Positions 11,200 to 24,043 of a DNA stretch of 64,000 nucleotides are shown in pieces. Within the stretch, counting starts at the first letter, position 1. Every line of letters starts with the position of its first letter. The DNA comes from Latrodectus hesperus (lineage: Eukaryota; Arthropoda; Arachnida; Araneae; Theridiidae), in the NCBI GenBank assembly GCA_037975125.1, contig CM075862.1:63764078-63828077 (forward strand). Direction: 5' to 3'. Under the pieces are notes generated by a model. That model saw nothing but the letters and a program-made list of their open reading frames with translations, was not told where the DNA came from and made no database searches. Both the position numbers and the translations under genes were made by a program.

Positions 11200-14100
11200 G
11201 TAAGCATTTATGAAGTTAATATACTGTTTCTTTTTTTTAATATTCTAAAACTCTAAATTATATACAAAATTTTTCCTTCTGCTGTATTTGAATTTTGGTT
11301 ATCCCCATACCTCATACTTCACTAACTCCCTATTTCATCTAATATTTTACCTCAAGAATATTATGGAGTATTCTATGCGAGTAAAACATTGTAATAATTC
11401 CTTCTGAGTAAGCATAAACTATTCGCGAAAATGATAATTAAGCTGGACAGTATTTGATTACTGAAATTAGATTTCTCCATTCTAGTGACAGTGCAAGATG
11501 GTATATCCGTCATACTGAGATTAAACTCGGATTCGGACTACAAACTCTTAAGAGCATAAGCTGCTGATTTATTAAAAATTAATATTAGAAGTCACCGATA
11601 ACTGGATTGGATAATGAAAAACCGATTAATGTGATGTTTTTGTGTGGTGTAGCTCTAAGCTGTATGATGTATTTTTTGTTTCCACAAAATAGAATGCTCT
11701 ACAGTGGAAATCAAAAAGGTTACATCAGTTCCATAAACATGCTGAATCTTTTAATCTGAGTATGTTTCAAAGTTGACTTCTCAAATATCCTCTTAAATAG
11801 AAGTTCACGAAATGAGATTAGATAAGTGAATTAATAATTAGCCAAGTTCATTAAATCGCTTATGGTCAAATGAACTTGAATTAGATTTCCTAATGATCAA
11901 ACAAGTTTTTGAAAAACTATTGCTCATCATTAGGTATTTCCTAGGCTTCAGCATTCAGAGTAATCAGAAAATGAAAAATGTGTATTTTGTAATGAACGTT
12001 GACCTGTACGGTTGCAGCATATTTCAAACAATCGATATAGGCTTACGATCAGCACTAGAAACTAAGGCAATACTAACATCACCGCGTGGGGATTAACTAA
12101 TACCTTCCGAATTCAATGTAGTCACGTATTATATGCTTACAAAATTCCCAAGTATATTCAACTCCATTTGGTAAAAAATTTAACTACCTAATTATCTAAA
12201 GCTTTAATTTCCTATTGAGGTAGAATTCACAATGTTGTTAGTCCTTGCTTTACATTCTTCATGATACTGAATGCTCTTACCAAAGTTACGGAGTTTTTGT
12301 CATTCTGTAAAACAATTACCAGTGCAGTGCATATTTTCCACTTTCTTGTCGCATTGCACAGACGGTACATTTCTATGAATCACATTTCCCCCGTGTTACA
12401 TTATAACTCATTGGTCACTTCTTGTTTTTTTAATTGTGTCAAGGTCAGTGTTTTTCAGGGTCTGTCATCGTAGAAACCACCAATTAAAGAGTGAGTAATA
12501 GGTATTGCGTAGTAAAAAAACTATTATTATGATCATCCTATTAGAAATATGCTTAGTTTTACCTCTTACACAGTGAAAACATGGGTGTGTTCAAAAATAA
12601 TCCAACAACTCTTATTAAAAGTTTATATGCAATATAACGTATTATTTTTTTTAATTATATATTTTTGTGTTTCTGTTTCTCTTATTCAAAAAAATTATTT
12701 GTGATTTTAAAATTGTGGTTGACTAGTTTGGTTATCTCTCTACAGTTGATTTGAAATATAATAAATAAGAAAAATTAATATGAAAGTTTTGTTGAGCCGT
12801 GGTAGCCTAGTGCTTAGGGCATCGGCCTTCCGTCTGGAAGGGAGCGGTTCGATTCCCAATACTGCCAAAGAACCACCGAGTACATGCGATATACGATCTC
12901 GTTAAATCTGTGGAATCAAAAGTCACTCTGGTTGGTAGTAGAGCAGTTACCATCGGTGCAATGGTCTGGAGAAAAATTCCTATCCTTTCAGATCAATGTC
13001 AAAACTGAGGGAGTGGATCTTCTGGTGGTGCCATCTATCGGAGGATTTGAAGGGCAAATTCGTACTTTCACCTTCGTGATGCCCTGATTAAACGAAAGAT
13101 TATTGACTTAAATTCTCATAGCCAAGACATAGCGAGCTTGGCTTGCCCAAGTGTCACTCGCAACAACATAACAACAATAACTTATAAGAGTGGATGCTAG
13201 GAAATTTCTCTCGTTTAATTCTTTGAAATATGCGAAAACAGCCAATTATCTGTCAAAAGTTCTCCAGGTGGCAATAGTGGCGAGCATTAGTGTCAAAGGT
13301 AATAAATACTCGATTTCCTTATTATTAAATGTTTTTTTTATCGGGTTGAATTTAAGAATTTATATAAAAAGGAAATATAAACGCATAGTTTTTAAATATA
13401 TATATTCTAAATTTGTGGAAATAATACAAACTAACTTTGAAAATAAAAAGTAAATAATAATAATTGACTTGTTAAGAAATAAATAAACATTTTGAAAAAT
13501 AAATTTGTATCGTATGCAAAAGTAAAAACATAAAATGGAGGCGTCCATATTGATTACTGGTTTTAGCAATTTTATGCAGAATAATGCCAAACACACATTC
13601 CGATGCACTTATGCAGAAAAGAGAAATCCAGTATCCATTTCCCGTCATAGTTTAATACATAAATACCAAGACCAAGATAAATACCAAGATACAAACTCAT
13701 AGATGATCAAAAGTGGCTAGGACTGGATATGAAACTTTTCAATTTAAAAACCATGGTCAATTAAGTCACGTTGAATCCTGAAGAAAAGAATTATAAAAAA
13801 TGTTTATAAGCATTCGAACGAATGGCTCAATCATGCTATTTCAATGAGAAAAAGGACCAGGTTACTTCTTTTTAGTGAAAAATTCAGTTAGATTTCGAGT
13901 AATATAAATATAAAATTTTTTGTACTTTGAAAACCAACTACAATACCAATAATGCTATAAAACAATAATCTTAAATTGTTGTGAATTCATCTTTTTATTA
14001 TATAATATTTTATTACTTCTTTTACTCAAAGTGGTATGGTGGAATTTCTTTCGTTAGTATATTTATTTTTATCTAATCATGGCATTTGAAAAAGAAAAAC

Positions 14101-16084
14101 GATTGGAATTAAAAAAAAAGTCTGTACACTTCTATTATTTGTTGGAATCAAATATAAGTCCCAAACATTTTCACTTAGAAAATTTATTTTTTGTTGACTT
14201 TCATTATATGGTAATATGTTACTGTGTAATATTTCTTTACTTTATTTCTATATCGAATATTTATAAATATCATCTTATATATTAAATCCTTGTTTTGTAT
14301 TTATATGAATTTTTGTATATAAATTTTTTTTAATTGAATTTGTTTTTATATGAATTATCAGAAATCTGACTCATAGATGGCAGCACCAAAACTCATAAAT
14401 CGTAGATTACTGCATAGTTGAGAGTAAATATCATTTTACAAGACAATAAAATAAACAGACATTCTAAAAAAAAATTTCCCAATTTTTTGTCACATTAAAA
14501 AGTGGGCAGTAAAGCTTTATATATTTTAAATAATGCTCTGTTAATTAATTTGAAATATGTAGAATTAAATATGTTTTAAGAATTTTTCCTTTTAAAAATT
14601 AGAATCGAAATATCTAAATAGTTACAGAAAAGAGACTTTCTAAAATATGTTTTTAATATAATCTATCTAGTTTTGTATTATTATTTTATTTTTCAACGTG
14701 TTACCACCTAAATGAGTAGTGATGTCACAAATAACTGGAGAAGAATCTCTTATTCTTTTTTAAACATTCTTATGAGAATATTTTCAATCAGAAATATTCT
14801 TCTACTCAGATCTATAAAAATATTCACTTCCAAATACAATATTCAATTATAAAATGACTGTTCAAATCGTTAATTATCCTGAACTTTTTGAAAGCTATAA
14901 CAATTCACGTGATTATTAAAACTCTAATAATATTAAGTAATAATATTTTTATAGAAGCCTTTCAAATTAATTTTTATCTTAATTTCTTAATTTTTGAGGG
15001 TAATTTTATAGTAGTTTTTCTTAATGTTTTTAAATTAATAAATGAAATGCTTATTAATATTTTTCGTAAAAATTAGTCATTTCCTAATTATATCACAGTA
15101 AATATGAGCTATATTTTCATTAGCGTTTTTTACACTACTATTCCACAACTATAATTTTTATTAATACATTACTTCTGGTAGTCCATTTCATCTTATTCCA
15201 GTTTTTAAACTCCCTTGAAGTAAACAGACATTGAAATTTTCAATTATTTAAGTTTTTCTCATTAGTATCGTTTATTATACCAAGAGATTTGAAAATTCGA
15301 TCATTTTCATGTTAGCTTCACTCACAACTAAAATTTATATAGCTTTATTTACTCCCCTTTTCAATAATGCAATTTCAATAGAAGAGAACGTTTTTAGAAG
15401 ATTATTCGTTGAATATTCTATTTAAAATGTTTGGTATCATTTTAATGGTGGCTTTCAAAATGATTTGATCTTATACTCCAATAAGATTAATTTATGCATT
15501 CAATATTTTACTTTATTATTTACATTTAGCTTTACAAGAAAGTAAATTAACATAAACATTTAAAATTTATTATGTTCATATAGAGTCCTTCTTCTAATTC
15601 AGTGAACTATATAATTATTTGTTGCATAAAATACTACAATTTATTGAGAAATTTGAACAAATTGCAACAAAAATATGTCAGAAAATTTTTTACCGAATTT
15701 TACATGTATTAATTTATACTTCAATTAATAAAGAAAAAAAATTACCGTGTAAGCAAAAATAAGGCACTTTTATTACTGCATCATAACTTTTATTTTCAGT
15801 GATTGATTTAAATTTTATAATTTTAATTAAACATTTTAATCTATTAGATTAAGATTTTTCTTTAAAAGTTTTTTAATCTATTATTAAATTATTAGATTAA
15901 AATTTTTTAAATCTATTCATGCAATAAATAATTCAATTGTATCGATACTTGGGATCAACAATTGAAATAATTGATGAAATAAATATTTTCAGATTAAAAT
16001 ATAATGTTTTTTTTATCTCTTTGCTTAGAGCGATTATTCTATAAAATTATTAAATTTTACTTAATAGCTTAATTTTCATCGCAG
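11200..16084 (+). other. Intron 2 of the WAP-domain gene
   Basis: A phase-1 intron of 4885 bp from GTAAGC to ATCGCAG. It is AT-rich and contains a SINE at 12794-13181. In 11200-12793 and 13182-16084 I see no gene, only short spurious ORFs. Confidence 0.7.
12794..13181 (+). mobile_element. tRNA-derived SINE, family C, near full length
   Basis: The element is about 388 bp. Its head reads GAGCCGTGGTAGCCTAGTGC with an A box, then GGTTCGATTCCC, an almost canonical B box. A family-specific body follows, and then an (AAC)n/(AAT)n tail. It is homologous over its length to the minus-strand copy at 31804-32181. The open frame at 12884-13087 is part of the SINE body and not a gene. I could not define a clear target duplication. 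Confidence 0.85.
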
Positions 16085-19000
16085 GATGGAAATGCCCAGA
16101 ACCGGTAAGGACTTTATGCTTCAACAAGTATTATTATGACTGTAACGCCCACGATGAATGTCCTGGGAAGAAAATGTGCTGTTTTTCTACTTGTATTTAT
16201 CAGTGTGTGCATCCAGTAAGAATCCGAAAAGTTGTGGTGGATGGATATGATTACTATGAGTCAGTCGACACATACGAATTAGATTCATTTAACAACGAAA
16301 TATCTGATGATTTCGCAGCTCACGAAAAGCCGAAGAGCAGAGTACATGTTCCTGAAGCAGAATCAATCAGTGAAGAGAATGAGATAGAGGGTTTCTTTTA
16401 TCATACGAGCCCTCAAAACATCAGATCAGATTTAATGCCATCTAACAGCAGTTTTTACAGAAAATTCCAACCAATTATTATTAATGCTTATCCAATCGAA
16501 ACAAAATTAGTATCACCCACATTGAATGTGCCAATTACAACTGAATTGAAAGAATACGCTTTAAGTTTACCTGCACATAATGGGAACAAAACTGATGAAG
16601 AAACTGGCGAAGCAAGAAATTTCCATGGTATATTCCAGCTGCAAACTTTTGATGATTCACAAAATCCAACCACTTCAGAAAAATCAACATTAAGTACGTT
16701 TATTACTAATGAAACGGAAGAAACAACTTTAAGTCCTGAATTCCATGCAACAGATACAGCAAGAAACTTCCATGGTATATTCCAATTGCAGACTATAGAT
16801 GATTTACAAAATCCAACTACTTTAGCAACATCTACATTAAGCACACTTACCACAGAGACAGTGGAAGAATCTACAGTAAGTCCAAAAGAGGACATAACAG
16901 AGGCAGCAAGAAACTTCCATGGTATATTCCAGTTGCAGACTATAGAGGAGTTACAAAATCCAACTACTTTAGCAACATCTACATTAAGCACACTTACCAC
17001 AGAGACAGTGGAAGAATCTACAGTAAGTCCAAAAGAGGACATAACAGAGGCAGCAAGAAACTTCCATGGTATATTCCAGCTGCTGACTTTTGATGATACA
17101 CAAAATATAACTGCTTCACCAACATTAACAGTAAGCATGCCAACTAAAAGTGAAGTATTCACTTCTCCTGAATGGAATATAACTAAAGAAAATGATGTAA
17201 AACATTTTCATGGCATATTTCAGATAAAATTTGTAAATGCTACTAACTCCAATCAATACAGTTCAAGCACATCAGAAACAACAAATGGAAGAGAATTAAA
17301 GTTTCGCGGAGATAAAGTATCAAAATGTTTTCATGATCTTCCAATTATAAATGGTCAAGAAACAAACTCTATGGGTGAATCTGATTCAGAAATGAAATTT
17401 CCATTAAATTTAGACACTTCTATTTTGCCTCAGAAAGTGATAATGCCAAAAATTAAATGTAAAAATGAAGTATCAAGTGTTATTAACAAGAAGAATAAAA
17501 CATTTACAAAAATGATTTCTGGTGTCAAATTGGTAAACATAGTTACTCCAAATCCAAGTTTTGGTTACGTAAATTCCGATACTTTTCATCACGTATGTGG
17601 TGAACATTTTGATGAAAAGTGCATTTTTATTTCAAAATCTTCTTCAGAAAAGAATTTCTCTAGGAGTGATGAAAATTTTATAACAAATAAACGAGAGAAG
17701 AAAAGAAAGAAATTCATGAAATTTCGAAGGAAAAATCACTTAAGGAAATATTTTGAGGAGATTGAAAGCAAAAAGAAAGAACACTATTTGACGAAAAGTA
17801 AATCAACAAAAACCAGTGCACCTTTTATGCAGTTTTACAAACCAACTTCCAAATCAAATAAACTAGAAAAGAAAAAACAAAACGTCAAAAAATTCCAAAC
17901 GAAAAATCACTTAAAAAAATATTTGGTCGAGCCCGGAAGTAAAATGAAAGAATATCACTCAACGAAAAACAAATTGATAAAATCTAGTACACCTTTTGCA
18001 TATTTTTATAAACGAACAACGAATGCATCTCAAATGATTGAAGGTAAAGTGACTAGTGAACCTAACACAGAAATGGAATTTCTGTTCTTTTTGCCCACTG
18101 CAAAAATTTCTCAAAAAATTAGGCAGCCAAAAATTGAAAAGATACAGCACAAAAATGAAATATCAAATATTGTTCATAAAGAATTTAAAGCATTCCCTAC
18201 AATAGGATTTCGAAGAAAAATTCATTCAGGAAAATATATAGAAAAGATGAAAAAGGAAACGAAAAAGCATCATTCATTTATTAAAACTGTTCCAAATAAT
18301 TTTGATACACCTAAAACTGAAGATGCTCTCCAGGGTGATTTAACTAAAGTTTTACATCCAAAACCTGTTCTTTTACATTTCCCCTTAGGAAAACATCCCA
18401 CTACCACTCAAAAAACACTGGATGAAAATTCATATAAATCTTCAATTGGTTACTTAAAAAATCTAGACCCCTGGGAAGATATACTTGCGAACATAATTGT
18501 TGAAGAAAAAGAAAACGCAATAAATTCGAACTCCCCATCGATTAACAGAAAAGCGTTCAAAAACGAAAATATGATATCAAGGTATACCATAAGTGATGTA
18601 TTGAATTCTGTACAAAATGGTACCAATTTATATTCAAGATTCAATGTCGATAATAGTATCAATACTGTATTAGCTATTCCTTCAGAATCAAACAAAGCTG
18701 TGGCTGATGAAATTCTCATGAATTCTAACCCTTCACCTGCAACTTTAAAGACCATATTCGACATACAGGGAGAAAAAATATTTCATAACCCTGCACAGCA
18801 AGAATTAGAAAAGTACAAAACAATTAGGAGATTACTTCTTCCAAATTACAAAGAAGCTATTTTAAAACAGAATTCTGACAAACATTCATTTGCTGAAAGA
18901 GAGGGTAAATCTTCAATAAAGACTCTTTATAGGTCAAAGAACAAAGAAATGAATTTTACAAATCTTCTTCCTAAAGATGTTAAAGTCAAAATGGATAACA

Positions 19001-19779
19001 CGAAAAATTCAAATGACGATAATGAAGTGAAAACGATTAGCAGCGATAACTCTAACAACATAGAAGGAACAAAATTCATTGACTATCAAAATAAAAATAT
19101 TTTCAATGATCAGTCAACAGATATTGAAAATGATATTTCTGTTAATGAAATAAAAAATGACATTAATTTTAATGAGGATTATACTTTGATTCATAAGATA
19201 AAGGTATTTACAGAAAGTCCTGAACTTATTGAAAGTAGAAACGATACGAAAAAAGAAATGATTCGCAACAAACTTCAACGAAAGTATAAAAGTCCAGAAA
19301 AAATTTACGAGGTTAGAATAAAAAATGGAAACTCTGCAATAAATAAGAGTTCTTATTTCGTGTTGAACGAAACAAATAATGGAAAAAAGTATAATAGTGA
19401 TACAAAATTGAAACAAGATTCTACTAGCGAAACTGAAGTAAATTTGAATGATATTTTTCAAAGTATTATAAATGAAGAATTAACATCTAACACCAAAGAT
19501 CTTCATGGAAAAAAGATATACAATAACAAAATACTTAATAATGAGATTAAATTGAAGCAAAGATCAACTACAAAAGCTGAAATAGATTTGAAAGATCTTT
19601 TCCAAAATATTATAAGTGAAGAATTGAAGCAAAGATCAACTACAAAAGCTGAAATAGATTTGAAAGATCTTTTCCAAAATATTATAAGTGAAGAATTAAC
19701 TTTGAATTTTAAATCGAACGAAACAAGCAAAAAGCTTAAGGAAATGAAGGCAAACGATGGGAATGCGCAAAATAATTAA
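16085..19779 (+). CDS. Exon 3: WAP domain and long repeat-built tail of a secreted protein
   Basis: This terminal exon encodes residues 47-1277. A WAP (four-disulfide core) domain comes first, with cysteines at 50, 58, 66, 72, 78, 79, 83 and 87 and CPG/CC motifs. The usual Asp three residues after the third cysteine is His76-type here (C-NAHDE-C). WAP domains are known as protease inhibitors, antimicrobial factors or extracellular matrix parts. The remaining ~1180 residues are low in cysteine and rich in Ser, Thr, Asn, Lys and Glu, and look disordered. They hold five HGIFQ repeats (from residues 224, 273, 322, 371, 419), three Lys-rich repeats (about 594, 651, 756) and DLFQ repeats (1155, 1203, 1227). 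The first Met in this exon (16174) lies inside the WAP domain, so translation must start upstream. Molecular role is unknown; an extracellular matrix, cuticle, silk or glue role would be speculation. Confidence 0.85.
16615..17223 (+). repeat. Five tandem 49-residue coding repeats (HGIFQ repeats)
   Basis: Units start at 16615, 16762, 16909, 17056 and 17200, giving periods of 147, 147, 147 and 144 bp. Each opens with RNFHGIFQLQT or a variant (KHFHGIFQIKF in the last). A Ser/Thr-rich spacer with a TLSTLTTE-like motif and an SP motif follows. Units 2 and 3 differ at only 3 of 147 bases, which indicates a recent duplication. The first and last units are the most diverged. Confidence 0.95.
19552..19695 (+). 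repeat. Perfect 72-bp coding tandem duplication near the C-terminus
   Basis: Two units of 72 bp (24 residues each: LKQRSTTKAEIDLKDLFQ then NIISEE) are identical base for base. A diverged copy lies upstream at 19408. The duplication keeps the frame. Identity at synonymous sites marks it as very recent, or as homogenised by gene conversion. Confidence 0.95.
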
Positions 19780-20115
19780 AGCAAAGATTAACTTTAAAAT
19801 AAATTTGAATGATCTTTTTCAGATTATTATAAATGAAGAAGTAATTTACAATATAAATTGAATGAAATAAACAATCCTAAGGAACCTAGATAAAAATATC
19901 AAAACACAAAATAATAAAATAAAGCAAGAATCAACTGTGAGAGAAAAATGAAAAAAAAAATTGAATGATTTTTTAAAAAAGTATAAATGAGAAAGTAATT
20001 TCTAGTTTCAAATTGAACAAGACAAACAACATCAAAACAAACAGTAGTACTACAAAACTGAGGAGAAAAGGGTTAATTACAGAAGCTGTGTTAAATTTGT
20101 GGATCATTTTTTAAA
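19780..20115 (+). pseudogene. Decayed DLFQ repeats downstream of the stop (former coding sequence)
   Basis: Directly after the stop, sequence from 19776 read one base out of phase gives KQRLTLK and INLNDLFQIIINEE, clearly another C-terminal repeat unit. Further, more damaged units follow at about 19920-20035 and 20070-20130, recognisable by conserved stretches such as AAGCAAGAATCAACT and TTAAATTTG. These now form 3' UTR. The pattern implies that a one-base indel near 19770 created the present stop and the sequence beyond it then decayed. A possible polyadenylation signal AATAAA is at 19913. Confidence 0.75.
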
Positions 20116-21235
20116 TACTATGCATAAAAAATTGTAATTTTATATAAATTACCGAATGAAAATATAACAGCTTACAAAACATACAATTAATCATAAATTT
20201 CTGAAAAAAAATTATTTTAATACTTATTTAGATATATACTGAGAATATATATAAAAATTTATTAACTCAGAGCTGTCTCTTTAGAAGTTAAATTTTTTTA
20301 ACTTGAGTAATCCTAAATATTTAGAGAGATGCAACCAAGAAAAAAAAATTAAAAGAAATCAAGACAGAAAATGTAAATTTTTGTGATGTTGCCAAACTAA
20401 AATACATAAAAAATAAAATTAAAAAGAAAAAAGAAAAAAATAACCAAAGAAAAAGAAGTAAAATACAACCCAATTGTTATTTTTCAGAAATAGTATGTTA
20501 AAAATTTGATAACAAAATATCAGTATGTCTCAAAATTATAACTATTTTAGCATTTGATATTGGCTACTTAAGCTAAATTACTTTTCTAATTATTTCTCTT
20601 AACTTCAATCAACTTATCATAAATGAGGCAAAGTTAAAGTAATATCTAAATACAGGTATTATAAGATAAAATTAAACGTAGTTATATATATTATTACTCT
20701 TTCCTTTTTTTAAATATTAAATGGGTTAAAAATATTCCGACTGTAATCTAACTATTCATATTGTTTCTGATGCGAATTTTCTATTTCTTAGAAAATAAAT
20801 AACAAACTTAAATGTGATAGAAGAGATAAATTTTTTTTTATCAACTCTTGATAGAGGCAACAAAAAAGTAACGTGAATATAACGCTCTCATATAAATTTT
20901 AAAATAAAAAAATAAAGTAGCACTTTTAGTGTTAAATAATTTTACTTATCGATAATAAATGAAATTAGAGCTGGAGTTAAATTTTTGCTTGTAAAGAAAA
21001 CAAACGATTAAAAGTCAGAATGTGGATTTATCTGTGTATTTTTGTAAATAAAATGTTCATAAATTACTAGGAATTTATTATTTCTACAACACTACGATTA
21101 ATTTAAGTTTACATAAATTAGGTTTGTTTGTAGTTCATACAGGACTAGCATAAATGATTCATACATTTTGAAAAAGAAATATTTCCAAATGTATTATTTA
21201 TACGCATATGTAATATTCGTGGAAACAACTACAAT
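20116..21235. other. AT-rich 3' flank of the WAP gene
   Basis: I see no gene or recognised repeat here. Several AATAAA hexamers occur, as expected by chance in such AT-rich sequence. Confidence 0.6.
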
Positions 21236-21358
21236 ATTTAACGTGCTCCAGATGCCTTTAGCGAGCACGACAGATCCTTGGTTAAACTGGGATTCGAACT
21301 TACTACCTTCCGATAGTGAGAATGACGCCCTAATTAACCAGACCACCACGCCCACAAG
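21236..21358 (-). mobile_element. SINE fragment, family B (tRNA-like head)
   Basis: On the minus strand this shows a tRNA-like head with A-box-like TGGTCTGGTTAATTAGGG and a good B box AGTTCGAATCCC, followed by the body segment TCGTGCTCGCTAAAGGC. It matches the heads of the copies at 30942 and 54185. The 3' part and tail are missing. Confidence 0.75.
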
Positions 21359-21359
21359 C

Positions 21360-24043
21360 GTGCCGTGTCACCAAAAACATAATGAACATGTGTATAGGAT
21401 ATATAAATTTGTTAAGATTGTAATTCTTTTCATACATCTTTTATGTAGATGCGTATAATATTTTCAAAATGAATGGGTCATTTATGCTAATCTGTCTAAT
21501 AATAATGAACTACTTTATTTTACACACATACTTTTTACGTTACATAGTATGAAGTTTCATGTAGCAAAATTAGTTATGTATCATAGTTTTTGCTAAAGAA
21601 GAAAATAATACATATAATAGTTAAATATGTATACCGCACAGAAACATCAGTATTTTAATTTCTAAAATAAATCTCAAATGTTTTATAATTTTGCAATAGA
21701 ATGATATTAAAATATACACTCAAAATTATCAAATATTATAAGATAATATTGCCTCACACATGTTCGATAAAAAATCTGAATTACTTCATAAAATGCAAAA
21801 ATTATAGTTAATTTAAGTAATGTAAATGTATCAATTGTAAAATAATTTTCCCTATTTTGTGTGTTTTGAAAGATGCTTTACTTTTGTTTCACATTTCTTA
21901 AATAAATTTAAAATTATTTTGGAGTACACATTCAAATTTCCACGAAAAATAATAAAAAAAAGTCCGCTGTATTATAATTTATGAATAAGCTGTACGTTAT
22001 TTGTTGAAAGGAGTGCTTGTTTTCTAGGGGGAAAATATAATCCTCACAATATTGAACTTACACGATATAATCATGAAAACAATTCGCAAAAATTGGAGAA
22101 CGTCAGTAAGAAATACTACTAAAAGTATTATACTTTTATCTCTTGAAACTTTGATATCAAAAGATAAAAATGAGTTAATTTTAATAGATTTTAAAAAAAT
22201 GAAACCATCAACAATAATTAAAAACATAAAGAATCAATTAAAACTAAAGATGGAAATTTTAGAGTATATAACAAAGATTAGTGCTTGGTTGCAGAAAACA
22301 CTTAAAGTTGTTAATTACATCGTTTTAGAAAATTTATGGTTTTTCTATAAAAAAAACGGTAGTTTGATTGTTACACACGTTAAAATCTGTTTAATAATGA
22401 GCTCTCTTTAAAAAAGCGTATCTTCCAAAAACTTCATTAATTACCTTAAATTTTTATAAAAAAATGTTAAATTTGAAAAATAAAATATTGAAATAACGAA
22501 ACGAAAAAAAAGTAAATTGCAGTTATATGAGCACAAAGGGATTAGGATAAAACTAAATCAGAAAAAAATGGCGACATGTTCGAAGTCGAAAAATAAGGCA
22601 TAAATAGAACAACAAGAAGTAAGTGCCAGAATCAAACCACCTGCATTATACATAGCGAGAAAAGTGTCAACCCTTTCTGTATTAAAAAGTAAAATATTGT
22701 CAAGGTTCTGAGTCACACGGTAAAACGTGGGGTTAAAACTTCTGTCGGGAAAAAAAATTGGAAAGAACAGGCGTTGTTCTAAAATAACTTTGCTTCTGTT
22801 AGAAACCGAATAATAGCAACATGGCCATGGGCGATGAGTCAGGATACCCCTTTTAGATGCACACATAATTTAATTTGTTACAATCTTCTATTTTTAAACT
22901 CTTTGATGGTCGCCAGTTTCAGAAGTTGGTAAATTTCACACTCTTTAGAGAGAAACAATGAAATTTGTTTCTGGTTCCAGCTAAACACTTTTTATTTTGC
23001 AACCATTCATTAGTTTTTAATACCAAAGTGTATAATTAATAAAGAAATACAATAAACAATGTGAAATTATTATTTTAATTTTTGTTGCAAATTTATTTTC
23101 AAAAGCAAATTTCAAGAAGGTAAGTAATTTCGCATTGTAAAATTTTAGCTGCATCAAAATTTATATAGAAGTAATAAAAGCGAGGTAGCATTTTTGTTAT
23201 TAATAATTTTATAATTTCAAGATATTATAACATGCTTATAAAATAAAATTTAATTGCAAGGAAATAAAAAAAAATTGCAATTAATGTAATAAAACTTTAT
23301 AATTTTGATGTGTCATAATTATAATGATTATCAATATTAATTAATTACTTAATATATTTATAATATATGAGTAGAAAATGTCATATCATTTTGTTTTCTT
23401 TAATAAGAAAAGATCAATCACAGATATAAAAGTAAGTCGAGTAATTCCGGTCAATTTAATGCAATTGGTGAAGTAATTTTAGATTTAACAATGGAAATGT
23501 GTTAAATACCTAAATTAGTGATAATCATTTTTATTTTACGTTTGCTTATAGTAAATAAATGTTTTGATTTTACAGATTATCTGTTACTTTTACCTTTAAG
23601 AATTATAAGTTTTATATGGGACATTTCCGTTAAGGTATTACTAATTGGTTAAAATTTATTAGAATTTGTTAAATATATAGAAAATTTGTCATTATTCCTT
23701 TACGTTCGCTGCAATTAATTACTATTTTTAATAACTATTTTCAATTTCAAAAATTAAAATTATATACTTTTTATTTCTTATTGTATCCTCTATTACATGT
23801 TTTGAAAGTTTAAATCAACTAACAAATGTAGTATTATATTAACATTGAGATGTCATCATTAACGAAATTAATACACACTAAGATATTATTTTCAAAAAAG
23901 AAATTCACCATCTAATACATACTGTGTATGTGAGCTATAATTTCAATTTTTATAACTTTCCGCTACTAATACGTTTAAATTATCTATGAATTTGGGAAAT
24001 GCCTACACTAAGATTTGTCAGCTTCTTCCCTGTATAATCCATA
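21360..24043. other. AT-rich region without a recognised gene
   Basis: Open frames at 22052-22411 (+, Lys/Ile-rich) and 22558-22866 (-) resemble no family I know and lack gene-like context. The second lies in a slightly GC-richer patch (22540-22860) and could be a degenerate repeat. Confidence 0.5.

Noticed and set aside
16488..17162. 224-codon minus-strand ORF opposite the HGIFQ repeats
   Set aside because: It is the exact antisense of the repeat array, and its own repeats follow the same 147-bp period. The sense frame continues with a WAP domain and correct splice sites, so this is a shadow.
21277..21345. tRNA gene-like heads (also at 8870, 12800, 54190)
   Set aside because: They have A and B boxes but no proper cloverleaf or acceptor pairing, and they continue into shared SINE bodies, so they are SINE heads and not tRNA genes.
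22558..22866. 102-codon minus-strand ORF
   Set aside because: It starts with Met and is locally GC-richer, but shows no known motif, no splice context and no repeat partner in the window.
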